64,000 nucleotides of DNA, taken from NCBI RefSeq assembly GCF_009834125.1, contig NZ_CP047146.1, forward strand, positions 7,410,501 through 7,474,500, written 5' to 3'. The notes under the pieces are model-generated. The model ran no database searches, was not told where the DNA came from, and saw nothing but the letters and a program-made list of their open reading frames with translations. Numbering within the stretch: position 1 is the first letter of the stretch; every line of letters begins with the position of its first letter. This stretch comes from Streptomyces sp. GS7 (GTDB taxonomy: Bacteria; Actinomycetota; Actinomycetes; Streptomycetales; Streptomycetaceae). A program made the position numbers and the translations under genes. This document shows positions 11,886-20,319 of this stretch, piece after piece.

Positions 11886-13055
11886 CTAGCTGAGCCCCGC
11901 GCCCCGTGCCCGCTCCACCACCGGGCCGATGGCCGCCGCGAGGGCGGCGACGTCCTGGGCGGTGGAGGTGTGCCCCAGCGAGAAGCGCAGGGTGCCGCGG
12001 GCGAGGTCCTGGGACATACCGGTGGCGAGGAGCACATGGCTGGGCTGCGCGACGCCCGCGGTGCAGGCCGAGCCGGTCGAGCAGGCGATGCCCTGGGCGT
12101 CCAGCAGGAGCAGCAGCGAGTCCCCCTCGCAGCCGGGGAAGGTGAAGTGCGCGTTGGCGGGGAGCCGGCCCGCGGGGTCCGGGTCGCCGCCCAGGACCGC
12201 GTCCGGGGCGGCGGCGCGTACGGCCTTGATCAGGTCGTCGCGCAGGGCGCCGATCTCGCGGGCGAACTCCTCGCGGTGCGCGACCGCGTGCCGGCCGGCG
12301 GCGGCGAACGCGGCGATGGCCGGGGTGTCGAGGGTGCCGGAGCGGACGTGCCGCTCCTGACCGCCGCCGTGCAGGACGGGCACCGGGGCGTGTTCGCGGC
12401 CCAGCAGCAGCGCGCCGATGCCGTACGGGCCGCCGATCTTGTGGCCGGAGACGGTCATCGCGGCCAGCCCGGAGGCGGCGAAGTCGACGTCCAGCTGACC
12501 CACCGCCTGCACCGCGTCGGCGTGCAGCGGGATCCCGAACTCCCTTGCCACCTCGGCCAGTTCACGGACCGGCTGGACGGTGCCGATCTCGTTGTTGGCC
12601 CACATGACGGTGGCCAGCGCGACATCGCCGGGGTTGCGGGCGATGGCCTCGCGCAGCACGTCGGCGTGCACCCGGCCGTAGCGGTCGACCGGCAGCCAGT
12701 CGACGGTGGCGCCCTCGTGCTCGCCGAGCCATTCGACGGCGTCCAGGACGGCGTGGTGCTCGACACGGCTGACGAGGACCCGGGTACGGGCCGGGTCGGC
12801 GGCCCTGCGGGACCAGTAAAGGCCCTTGACCGCAAGGTTGTCGGCCTCGGTGCCGCCCGCCGTGAAGACGACTTCGCTGGGGCGCGCACCCAGGGAGGCG
12901 GCGAGTGATTCCCGGGCCTCTTCGACGGTGCGCCGGGCCCGCCGGCCGGCGGCGTGCAGGGAGGAGGCGTTTCCGGTGACGGTCAGCTGGGCGGTCATCG
13001 CCTGGACCGCCTCCGGAAGCATCGGAGTGGTGGCGGCGTGGTCGAGGTAAACCAT
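11886..13055 (-). CDS. Cysteine desulfurase (NifS/IscS type)
   Basis: A 389-residue PLP enzyme that converts cysteine to alanine and an enzyme-bound persulfide, feeding Fe-S and tRNA thiolation pathways. It opens with the family signature YLDHAATTP. The PLP lysine lies in SGHKIGG (Lys206) and the sulfur-carrying cysteine in GSACTAG (Cys331), with the short active-site loop of group I enzymes. It is encoded near mnmA and is the obvious candidate sulfur donor for it. ATG 13055 lacks a clear Shine-Dalgarno. A divergent 109-bp region separates it from the antitoxin gene. Confidence 0.94.
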   Translation of the reverse strand: MVYLDHAATTPMLPEAVQAMTAQLTVTGNASSLHAAGRRARRTVEEARESLAASLGARPSEVVFTAGGTEADNLAVKGLYWSRRAADPARTRVLVSRVEHHAVLDAVEWLGEHEGATVDWLPVDRYGRVHADVLREAIARNPGDVALATVMWANNEIGTVQPVRELAEVAREFGIPLHADAVQAVGQLDVDFAASGLAAMTVSGHKIGGPYGIGALLLGREHAPVPVLHGGGQERHVRSGTLDTPAIAAFAAAGRHAVAHREEFAREIGALRDDLIKAVRAAAPDAVLGGDPDPAGRLPANAHFTFPGCEGDSLLLLLDAQGIACSTGSACTAGVAQPSHVLLATGMSQDLARGTLRFSLGHTSTAQDVAALAAAIGPVVERARGAGLS

Positions 13056-13151
13056 GGTGGGCCGATTCTACGAGCCCGCCCCCGGCGCATGCCCCGCGCG
13101 GGGGCGCAAACCGCACGGCGCACGCCGCTGCGCACCGTGAAGGCAAAAATA

Positions 13152-13163
13152 TACAGTTCTGTA
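13152..13163. promoter_or_regulatory. Palindromic operator overlapping the antitoxin start
   Basis: TACAG-TT-CTGTA ends one base before the antitoxin ATG at 13165 and lies in an A/T-rich patch. Phd/YefM antitoxins commonly repress their own promoter through such a palindrome. No Shine-Dalgarno lies within 15 nt of the ATG, so a leaderless transcript starting inside or next to the palindrome is likely. On the opposite strand the 12 bases equal the core of the blaI operator at 34232-34243. Confidence 0.6.
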
Positions 13164-13164
13164 C

Positions 13165-13419
13165 ATGTCTGAGACCTATGCGATGGCCGAGGCCCGGGCA
13201 CACTTCGGTTCCCTTGTGCGCCGGACCGCGCTCGCCCGCGAGCGCATCACCATCACCGATCACGGGCAACCGGCCGCGGTACTGATAAACCCCCAGGAAC
13301 TCGCGGACATCGAGGACGCTCTCGCGCTCGCCGAGTACCGGGCACGGCAGGCGGCGGGCACCGTGCACGGCGTGCCCCACGACGAAGTACGGGCTCGCCT
13401 CGGCCTGGAGCGCGAGTGA
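13165..13419 (+). CDS. Phd/YefM-family antitoxin
   Basis: 84 residues with the Phd/YefM pattern: an N-terminal DNA-binding half (METYxxAEARAHFGSLV-like beginning, ITITDHGQPAAVLINPQEL strand region around residues 32-53) and a C-terminal helical toxin-binding tail. It would neutralise a RelE/ParE-type ribonuclease and autorepress. The expected toxin gene overlaps by four bases (GTGA at 13416) but keeps only about 14 recognisable codons, so this antitoxin is orphaned. Initiation may be leaderless. The Arg-rich C-terminus HDEVRARLGLERE is typical. Confidence 0.85.
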   Translation: MSETYAMAEARAHFGSLVRRTALARERITITDHGQPAAVLINPQELADIEDALALAEYRARQAAGTVHGVPHDEVRARLGLERE

Positions 13420-13460
13420 GCTACGACGTCATCCGGGATGAGCCCGCGCTGAACCTCACC
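13416..13460 (+). pseudogene. Remnant of a RelE-type toxin gene
   Basis: A GTG overlapping the antitoxin stop opens a frame reading SYDVIRDEPALNL, closely resembling the first strand and helix of RelE/ParE toxins. After residue 14 the sequence becomes Pro/Gly/Arg-rich noise with no toxin similarity, although the frame stays open for a long way. The toxin catalytic C-terminus is gone. The junction lies around 13455-13480, where an alpha/beta hydrolase remnant begins in another frame. Confidence 0.7.
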
Positions 13461-13479
13461 CCTTGGACACCCCCGCAAG

Positions 13480-13782
13480 GAGTGCGGGGCGCGGCGCGGG
13501 CGCCGGCCGGCGTTCTACCGGCAGATCGCGCAGAACGACCAGCGGTGCACGGACGAGGTGACCGGGCGGTACGGGGAGGTCGCGGTGCCGGTGCTGGTCT
13601 GCTGGGGCGCCGAGGACGCCCGGATCCCGGTCGCCAAGGGGCGCGAGCCGGCCTCCCGTATCCCCGGGGCCGAGCTGCGGGTGATCGAGGGGGCGGGCCA
13701 TCTGGTCCACGAGGACGCGCCGGCCGAACTGGCGGTGGCCCTGCGGGAGTTCCTCGGACAGCCCCGCCCCTCGCGGAGCTAG
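13480..13782 (+). pseudogene. C-terminal remnant of an alpha/beta hydrolase
   Basis: In the +1 frame relative to the window start, the sequence reads RPAFYRQIAQNDQ and then VPVLVCWGAEDARIP and VIEGAGHLVHEDAP, the last strand-helix units of an alpha/beta hydrolase. These include the usual acidic residue after GAED and the catalytic-position His in GAGHLV. The nucleophile elbow and N-terminal two thirds are missing. An internal ATG at 13558 could give a 74-residue product, but there is no good ribosome-binding site. Its TAG stop overlaps the thioesterase TAG on the other strand (CTAG). Best read as debris from a deletion that also took the toxin. Confidence 0.65.
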
Positions 13783-14627
13783 TCGATCAGGACCGTGCGG
13801 GCCAGCTGGCGGGACTGGGCGACGAGCCGGTCCTCGGAGTCCCAGACCTCGGCGTCCTCCTCCAGGAAGCCGCCGGCCAGATTGCGGGTGGTGATGGCGA
13901 CCCGCAGCGGGCCGGGGGCCGGGCGGTGGCGTACGTGGGCGGTCAGTTCGACGGTGGGGACCCAGCCGATCAGGCCCATGTCGAAGGCGGTGGGCGGGAG
14001 TGCGTCGACCGTCAGGAGCAGCGAGAGGGGGTCGGGGTCGCGGCCGTCGGCGAGGCCGAACCAGGCGCGCATCTCACCCTTGCCCGAGGGGGCGCCGACC
14101 GCCCAGCCCGCGGTGGCCGGGTCGAGGCGGAGGTCGAGCCGGCCGGCGATCGCGGTGCTGCCGGGGATGGCCGGGCGCTCGCCGGGGGCGCTCTCGGCGC
14201 CCAGGCAGTGCTCGTACGGCGGGATGGCCGGGGGCTTGGCGGTGGTGCGGACGTCGTCGGGAAGGGTCGCGAGGTCCCCGTACGCGGCGAGCACGCGCAG
14301 CCGCTCGACCTCGGTGCCGTCCTCGGCGAACTGCACGAGGGAGGCGGTGCCGGTGGACAGCGTGCGGCCGGTGCGGACCACTTCGGTGCGGATGACGGCC
14401 GGGCCGGGGACGGAGGCCGTGAGGTAGTGCGCGGTGACCGTGAGCGGGTCGGGGTGCGGGAGGGTGTCGCCCAGGGCCCGGCCCATGAGGGCGAGGAGGT
14501 AGCCGCCGTTGACCGCGTTGATGATCGTCCAGCCCGCGGAGAGGTGGGTGTCGTAGGCGCCGGTGGCGCGCCGGATGACCGCGGTGTCGCGGTCGAACTC
14601 ACTGTTTCCTACGGTCGCCGTTGCCAT
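13779..14627 (-). CDS. Acyl-CoA thioesterase-like double-hotdog protein
   Basis: 282 residues arranged as two hotdog halves: an N-terminal half with the helix AGWTIINAVNGGYLLALMGRAL (family-typical NGGYL), and a C-terminal half with DALPPTAFDMGLIGWVPTVELTAHVR. Proteins of this TesB-like group hydrolyse acyl-CoA thioesters; the acyl preference is unknown. ATG 14627 was chosen as the first Met giving a sensible N-terminus, although no Shine-Dalgarno is evident. A TetR-type palindrome lies 24 bp upstream of the start, suggesting control by an acyl-CoA-responsive repressor encoded elsewhere. Its end is convergent with the hydrolase remnant. Confidence 0.83.
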   Translation of the reverse strand: MATATVGNSEFDRDTAVIRRATGAYDTHLSAGWTIINAVNGGYLLALMGRALGDTLPHPDPLTVTAHYLTASVPGPAVIRTEVVRTGRTLSTGTASLVQFAEDGTEVERLRVLAAYGDLATLPDDVRTTAKPPAIPPYEHCLGAESAPGERPAIPGSTAIAGRLDLRLDPATAGWAVGAPSGKGEMRAWFGLADGRDPDPLSLLLTVDALPPTAFDMGLIGWVPTVELTAHVRHRPAPGPLRVAITTRNLAGGFLEEDAEVWDSEDRLVAQSRQLARTVLID

Positions 14628-14650
14628 GGCGGCACCGTACACCGGTTTAT

Positions 14651-14662
14651 TACCGACCGGTA
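14651..14662. promoter_or_regulatory. TetR-type operator upstream of the thioesterase
   Basis: TACCG-AC-CGGTA, flanked by T/A-rich bases, resembles the operators of TetR-family repressors of fatty-acid metabolism (the ACCGxxCGGT type). It lies 24 bp before the thioesterase start. No TetR gene is present in this window, so the regulator would act from elsewhere. Confidence 0.5.
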
Positions 14663-14773
14663 GTGTCAATTTCAAGGGCCGCCGGCGGGCCCCTGCGGAC
14701 CGCCGACCGACCGCCGGTGTCCACCTACCGACCGCCCCGGACCCGCGTGTTCCGCGGCTGTAATGATGGCGGC

Positions 14774-15424
14774 ATGCTTCATGTGCTCTACCTGATCGGC
14801 GTCGCGGCCTTCGCGGCGAGCGGTGTGCTGGCCGCCTACCGCGCGAACATGGATCCGTTCGGCGGGCTGGTGCTGGCGTTCGCCGCGTCCATCTCGGGCG
14901 GCACGCTGCGCGATCTGATCCTGGACCGGCGGCCCCTGTACTGGACGCACGACTGGGTACTGCTCACGGTGATCATCTGCGTCGGCGTCGGCACCATGGC
15001 CTATCTGCGGTTCTGGTCGCTGCCGCGGAAGTCGCTGCTGGTCGCGGACGCGATCGGGCTGTCCGTCGTCACGGTGATCGGGGCGCGGGCGGCGATCACG
15101 GCGGGGGCCACACCGCTCGCGGTGATCATCCTGGCGGTGCTGACCGGGGTGGCCGGCGAGGTCATCCGGGACGTGCTGTGCGGGGAGTTCCCGCCGCTGC
15201 TGCTGCGCGAGGACGTCTACGCCATCGCGGCGCTGGCCGGCGGCTGCTGCTATCTGCTGCTGCACCAACTCGGTGTCGGGGCCACCCCCGCCGCGGCGGT
15301 CTCGGCAGGGGTGGTGTTCGCGCTGCGGATGGGCGCGGTCTACCTCGGGCTGCATCTGCCCCGGCCGCAGCAGCTGCGCGCCCGGGGGGCGAAGGAGCCC
15401 GAGGAGCCCGGGGACGGCGCGTAG
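14774..15424 (+). CDS. TRIC-like (UPF0126) intracellular cation channel family protein
   Basis: A 216-residue integral membrane protein with about seven spans in the internally repeated UPF0126/TRIC arrangement: two related three-helix units, each with a Gly-rich segment (FAASISGGTLRDLIL early and LAVLTGVAGEVIRDVLCGE later), then a final helix. Eukaryotic and prokaryotic TRIC proteins form monovalent-cation channels; the physiological role in actinomycetes is not settled. ATG 14774 has no strong Shine-Dalgarno, but upstream in-frame sequence is proline-rich and crosses the promoter region. It is encoded divergently from the thioesterase. Confidence 0.85.
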   Translation: MLHVLYLIGVAAFAASGVLAAYRANMDPFGGLVLAFAASISGGTLRDLILDRRPLYWTHDWVLLTVIICVGVGTMAYLRFWSLPRKSLLVADAIGLSVVTVIGARAAITAGATPLAVIILAVLTGVAGEVIRDVLCGEFPPLLLREDVYAIAALAGGCCYLLLHQLGVGATPAAAVSAGVVFALRMGAVYLGLHLPRPQQLRARGAKEPEEPGDGA

Positions 15425-15452
15425 CCGCGCGGCCCGGTGGCCGCGTGAGCGG

Positions 15453-16862
15453 TCAGTTCCCCGGCAGGGCCGGCCGGCCGGGGGTGTCGAGCCAGGTGTG
15501 GAACAGGTCGCCCAGCCGCTGACCGGAGACCTTCTCGGCGAGCGCGACGAACTGGGCGGTGTTCGCGTTGCCGTAGCGGTGCTGCGCGGTCCAGGTGGGC
15601 AGCAGCTTGAAGAACGCCTTGTCGCCGATGCGTTCGCGCAGCGCCTGGAGGGTCATCGCGCCCCGCTCGTAGACCGCGTCGGAGAACATGGTGTCCCGCT
15701 GCGGATCGGAGACCTTGATCTTCCAGAGCGGGTCGTTCGCGGGCAGGGAGTTGTACGCCTTGCGGAAGGCGTCATGGGCCGTCGTGGTGCCGCGGTGCTC
15801 GGCCCACAGCCACTGGGCGTACGTGGCGAAGCCCTCGTTGAGCCAGATGTCCTTCCACTGCTTGACCGAGACCGAGTCGCCGAACCACTGGTGGGCCAGC
15901 TCGTGGACGATCGTGGTCTCGTTGCGCACCGCCGAGTAGACCGGCTTGGACTGCACCTCCAGGGAGAAGCCGGCCTCCGGCATGTCGTCGACGATCGCGC
16001 CGGTCTCCTCGAAGGGGTACGGGCCGAAGATCTTGGACCAGTAGTCGGTGGCCTCCGCGGTGATGCCGTAGATGTCGACCTTGCCGGTGGGGAGGGTCGG
16101 GTCGACGGCGACGTAGATCGGGGTGCCGCCGGGGGTGGTGCCGGTCCGGGTGTCGAACTTGCCGATGGTGGCGGTCGCCAGGTACGTCGCCATCGGGCGG
16201 CTCTCGCGCCAGTGGGACCAGGAGCGGCCGTGCGACTCGCCGGAGCTGATGAGCCGCCCGTTGGAGACGCCGGTCAGGCCCTTCGGGGCGTCGATGTGGA
16301 TGTCGTAGGTGGCCTTCTCGCTGGGGTGGTCGCTGGAGGGGAACCACGTCGAGGCCGCGTTCGGCTCGCAGGCGACGAAGACGCCGGTCTTGGTCTTCAT
16401 CCAGCCGTACTTGGAGCCGAAGACGATCGGGCCGCTGAGCGGCTGCGGGACGCCGTGGTAGACGACGGTGACGGCGAAGCGGGCGCTGCGGGAGAGCGGG
16501 GCCTCGGGGCGGATGACGATCTTGTCGCCGGTCCGCTGGAAGTGGGCCCGGCGGCCGTTCACCCGGATCGAGTCGACGGTCAGCTTCTGGAGGTCCAGGT
16601 CGAACGTCGAGAGGTTCTGGGTGGCTCTGGCGGTCAGCGTGGTCCGGCCGTCGAGCCGGCCCGAGTCGGGGTGGTAGCTGACGCCGAGGTCGTAGTGGAG
16701 GGGCGTGAAGCCGCCGTTGCCCATCTTGGGGAAATAGGGGTCACCGACCCCGGGGGCGCCGGGGGTGGCGCCGGGGGCGGCGGCGATGGTGGCGGCCGAG
16801 GCCACCGCGGTCGCCAGGGCGAGCCAGCGGGAGGTGCGACGCGCAGAGCGGGAGAGTGCCAT
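15453..16862 (-). CDS. Secreted M1-family zinc metallopeptidase
   Basis: 469 residues with an N-terminal Arg-rich signal peptide (RRTSRWLALATAVASAATIAAA), an N-terminal beta-saddle domain, and a thermolysin-like catalytic domain. Zinc ligands are in HELAHQW (His320, Glu321, His324) with the third ligand Glu343 in NEGFATY. The usual GAMEN exopeptidase motif is replaced by AGFSLEVQ, so strict aminopeptidase activity is not assured. It lacks the large C-terminal ERAP-like domain of full M1 enzymes. ATG 16862 follows GGAAGGGA. It is probably exported and acts on peptides outside the cell, upstream of a peptide importer operon on the same strand. Confidence 0.92.
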   Translation of the reverse strand: MALSRSARRTSRWLALATAVASAATIAAAPGATPGAPGVGDPYFPKMGNGGFTPLHYDLGVSYHPDSGRLDGRTTLTARATQNLSTFDLDLQKLTVDSIRVNGRRAHFQRTGDKIVIRPEAPLSRSARFAVTVVYHGVPQPLSGPIVFGSKYGWMKTKTGVFVACEPNAASTWFPSSDHPSEKATYDIHIDAPKGLTGVSNGRLISSGESHGRSWSHWRESRPMATYLATATIGKFDTRTGTTPGGTPIYVAVDPTLPTGKVDIYGITAEATDYWSKIFGPYPFEETGAIVDDMPEAGFSLEVQSKPVYSAVRNETTIVHELAHQWFGDSVSVKQWKDIWLNEGFATYAQWLWAEHRGTTTAHDAFRKAYNSLPANDPLWKIKVSDPQRDTMFSDAVYERGAMTLQALRERIGDKAFFKLLPTWTAQHRYGNANTAQFVALAEKVSGQRLGDLFHTWLDTPGRPALPGN

Positions 16863-16961
16863 GAGCCGTCCCTTCCAACACACGGATACGATTAGAACAA
16901 CCGTGCCAACTCTGCACTCTCCCGCCGTACTTCACCAGCGACTTTGCCAAGTCGTCAGTAG

Positions 16962-18116
16962 TTACTGATCTGTTGCTACATTACCGGCCGAACTTTCGGC
17001 CACCGTGGCCGAGTTGGGACCTTCACCATCGGGATGGTGGCAGGCCACCCGGTGCCCGGTGCGCAGCTCGACCAGCGGCGGCTCGGTGGTGGCGCACTCC
17101 TCCGTCGCCTTCCAGCAGCGGGTGCGGAACCGGCAGCCGGAGGGCGGGTCGATCGGCGAGGGGACGTCGCCCTTCAGCAGGATCCGGTCGCGTTCGGTGC
17201 GCCGCCGGGGGTCGGGCACCGGGACCGCGGACAGCAGCGCCTTGGTGTACGGGTGCCGCGGCGACGCGTACAGGGACGCGCGGTCGGCGAGTTCGACGAT
17301 CTTGCCGAGGTACATCACCGCGATCCGGTCCGAGACGTGCCGGATGACGGAGAGGTCGTGGGCGATGATGACGTAGGTCAGGCCCAGCTCCTCCTGGAGG
17401 TCGTCCATGAGGTTGACGACCTGGGCCTGGATGGAGACGTCCAGGGCCGAGACCGGCTCGTCGGCGACCACCAGCTTCGGCTTGAGGGCCAGCGCCCGGG
17501 CGATCCCGATGCGCTGCCGCTGACCGCCGGAGAACTCGTGCGGATAGCGGTTGTAGTGCTCCGGGCTCAGGCCCACCAGCTCCAGCAGCCGCTGCACCTC
17601 CTTCTTCACCCCGCCCTCGGGCTCGACGCCCTGGAGGCGGAAGGGGGTGGAGACGATGCCGCCGATGGTGTGCCGCGGGTTCAGCGAGCCGTACGGGTCC
17701 TGGAAGATCATCTGGACGTCGCGGCGCAGCGGCCGGAGCCGGCCCGAGGACAGATGGGTGATGTCCCGGCCCGCGAACTCGATGGTGCCGCCGGTCGGTT
17801 CGTCGAGCCGGGTGATCAGCCGGCCCATCGTCGACTTGCCGCAGCCGGACTCGCCGACGACCCCCAGCGTCTCCCCCGGCAGCACGTCGAAGTCGATGCC
17901 GTCGACCGCCTGGACGGCGCCGACCCTGCGCTTGAGGAGCCCCTTGGTGATCGGGAAGTGCCGCACCAGGCCGCGCACCCTCAGCAGCGGCCCGTCCTGG
18001 GTCGGGTTCCCGGTCGCCTCGGTCGTCTGTGTGGCTCTGGTCGCCGGGGTGGTCCGCGTCGTCTCGGTCGTCGGAGTGGTCTCGGTCGTCGGAGTGGTCT
18101 CGCTCGTCTCGGTCAC
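16962..18116 (-). CDS. Peptide ABC transporter ATP-binding protein (OppF/DppF type)
   Basis: 384 residues; the second ATPase of the importer. Walker A is GESGCGKST, the signature FSGGQRQR, Walker B VVADEP. The C-terminal oligopeptide/dipeptide extension carries a Cys-rich [14 protein letters not shown]e-S-type motif. Ahead of the ATPase is an unusual tail of about 40 residues built of Thr/Glu/Pro repeats, encoded by 18-bp tandem repeats. The GTG start (18116) overlaps the OppD stop in GTGA, so translation is coupled. Last gene of the C-A-B-D-F operon. Confidence 0.95.
   Translation of the reverse strand: MTETSETTPTTETTPTTETTRTTPATRATQTTEATGNPTQDGPLLRVRGLVRHFPITKGLLKRRVGAVQAVDGIDFDVLPGETLGVVGESGCGKSTMGRLITRLDEPTGGTIEFAGRDITHLSSGRLRPLRRDVQMIFQDPYGSLNPRHTIGGIVSTPFRLQGVEPEGGVKKEVQRLLELVGLSPEHYNRYPHEFSGGQRQRIGIARALALKPKLVVADEPVSALDVSIQAQVVNLMDDLQEELGLTYVIIAHDLSVIRHVSDRIAVMYLGKIVELADRASLYASPRHPYTKALLSAVPVPDPRRRTERDRILLKGDVPSPIDPPSGCRFRTRCWKATEECATTEPPLVELRTGHRVACHHPDGEGPNSATVAESSAGNVATDQ
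18061..18096. repeat. Two 18-bp tandem repeats coding the OppF N-terminal tail
   Basis: Two identical 18-bp units (18061-18078 and 18079-18096), followed by diverged copies on both sides, encode repeating Thr-Glu-Thr-Thr-Pro-Thr blocks. Slippage at such a repeat would change the tail length without shifting frame. Confidence 0.85.
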
Positions 18117-19230
18117 AGCTTCGGCGCAATCTCTTCGGTCCAGATACGCTCCCGCTCCTCCTGCGCCATGTGGCACGCGGAGAAGTGCCGGCCGGCGACC
18201 TGCCGCAGTTCGGGGCGCACCGTGCGGGTGGCGTTGTCCGCGGGGACGTCCGCGTACGGGCAACGGGGGTTGAAGGCACAGCCGGACGGCACGTTGATCA
18301 GGCTGGGCGGCGAGCCCTTGACGGGGATCAGCCGGTCCGTCTGGTCGCGGTCGATCCGCGGCATGGAGCCGAGCAGGCCCCAGGTGTAGGGGTGCTGCGG
18401 GGTCGAGAAGACCTTCTCCGACGGGCCCCGCTCCACGCACCGGCCGCCGTACATCACCAGCAGGTCGTCGGCGAGTTCGGCCACTACGCCCAGGTCGTGG
18501 GTGATGAGGACGACCGCCGAGCCGAACTCCTTCTGGAGGTCGCGGATCAGGTCGAGGATCTGCGCCTGGACGGTGACGTCCAGGGCGGTGGTCGGCTCGT
18601 CGGCGATCAGCAGCTCGGGGTTGTTGACCAGCGCCATGGCGATCATGGCGCGCTGGCGCATCCCGCCGGAGAACTGGTGCGGATGGTCGTCGACGCGCTT
18701 GTCCGGCTGCGGGATGCCGACCCGGTCGAGCATCTCGACGGCCCGCCTGCGCGCGGTCTTCCGGTCGACGTCGTGGTGGACGCGGTACGCCTCCACGATC
18801 TGGTTGCCGACCGTGTAGAAGGGGTGCAGCGCGGACAGCGGGTCCTGGAAGATCATCGCCATCTCGCGGCCCCGCAGCCGACGCACCTCGTCGGGGTCGG
18901 CGGAGACCAGCTCCCTGCCGCCCAGCCAGATCTCGCCGGACATCCGGACCGTGCCGCGCTGCCGCCGGGAGGCGCGGTGCAGCCCCATGACGGCGAGCGA
19001 GGTCACCGACTTGCCGGAGCCGGACTCGCCGACGATGCCGAGCGTCCTGCCCTTCTCCAGGCTGAAGGTCAGGCCGTCGACGGACTTCACGAGACCGTCG
19101 TCGGTGGGGAAGTGCACCTTCAGATCGCGGACTTCGAGGAAGGCGGTGGGCCCGGCGGGCCCTGTCTCCCCGGCCTTCCCGGCTTCCCCGGTCTCTTCGG
19201 CCGTCCCGGTCGTGTTCTCGGAAGCGTCGG

Positions 19231-19234
<4 letters not shown>
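18113..19234 (-). CDS. Peptide ABC transporter ATP-binding protein (OppD/DppD type)
   Basis: 373 residues; the first ATPase of the importer. It has Walker [10 protein letters not shown], signature FSGGMRQR, Walker B LIADEP, an [10 protein letters not shown]-loop region, and a C-terminal peptide-transporter extension with [10 protein letters not shown] and a final Cys, forming the Fe-S-type cluster motif. Residues 3-27 are a Thr/Glu/Gly-rich flexible tail, as in its partner OppF. The GTG start at 19234 overlaps the OppB stop (GTGA), and its own stop overlaps OppF, a coupled B-D-F arrangement. Confidence 0.95.
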
Positions 19235-20241
<1,007 letters not shown>

Positions 20242-20259
20242 GGGGATGCGGCGCCGGTG

Positions 20260-20287
20260 CCGCGGGCCGGGCGCGACCGGCCCGCGG
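20260..20287 (-). terminator. Intercistronic hairpin between oppA and oppB
   Basis: CCGCGGGCCGG pairs perfectly with CCGGCCCGCGG (11 bp) around a six-base loop, 32 bp after the oppA stop and 18 bp before oppB. In binding-protein operons such hairpins act as partial terminators or protect the 5-prime transcript so the binding protein outnumbers the membrane parts. Confidence 0.75.
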
Positions 20288-20319
20288 ACACCAATGCCTT
20301 CACCTGCCTTCCAGGGCTG

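Noticed and set aside
13456..13710. 84-codon minus-strand frame opposite the toxin/hydrolase remnants
   Set aside because: It is a shadow of the hydrolase remnant and has no family features.
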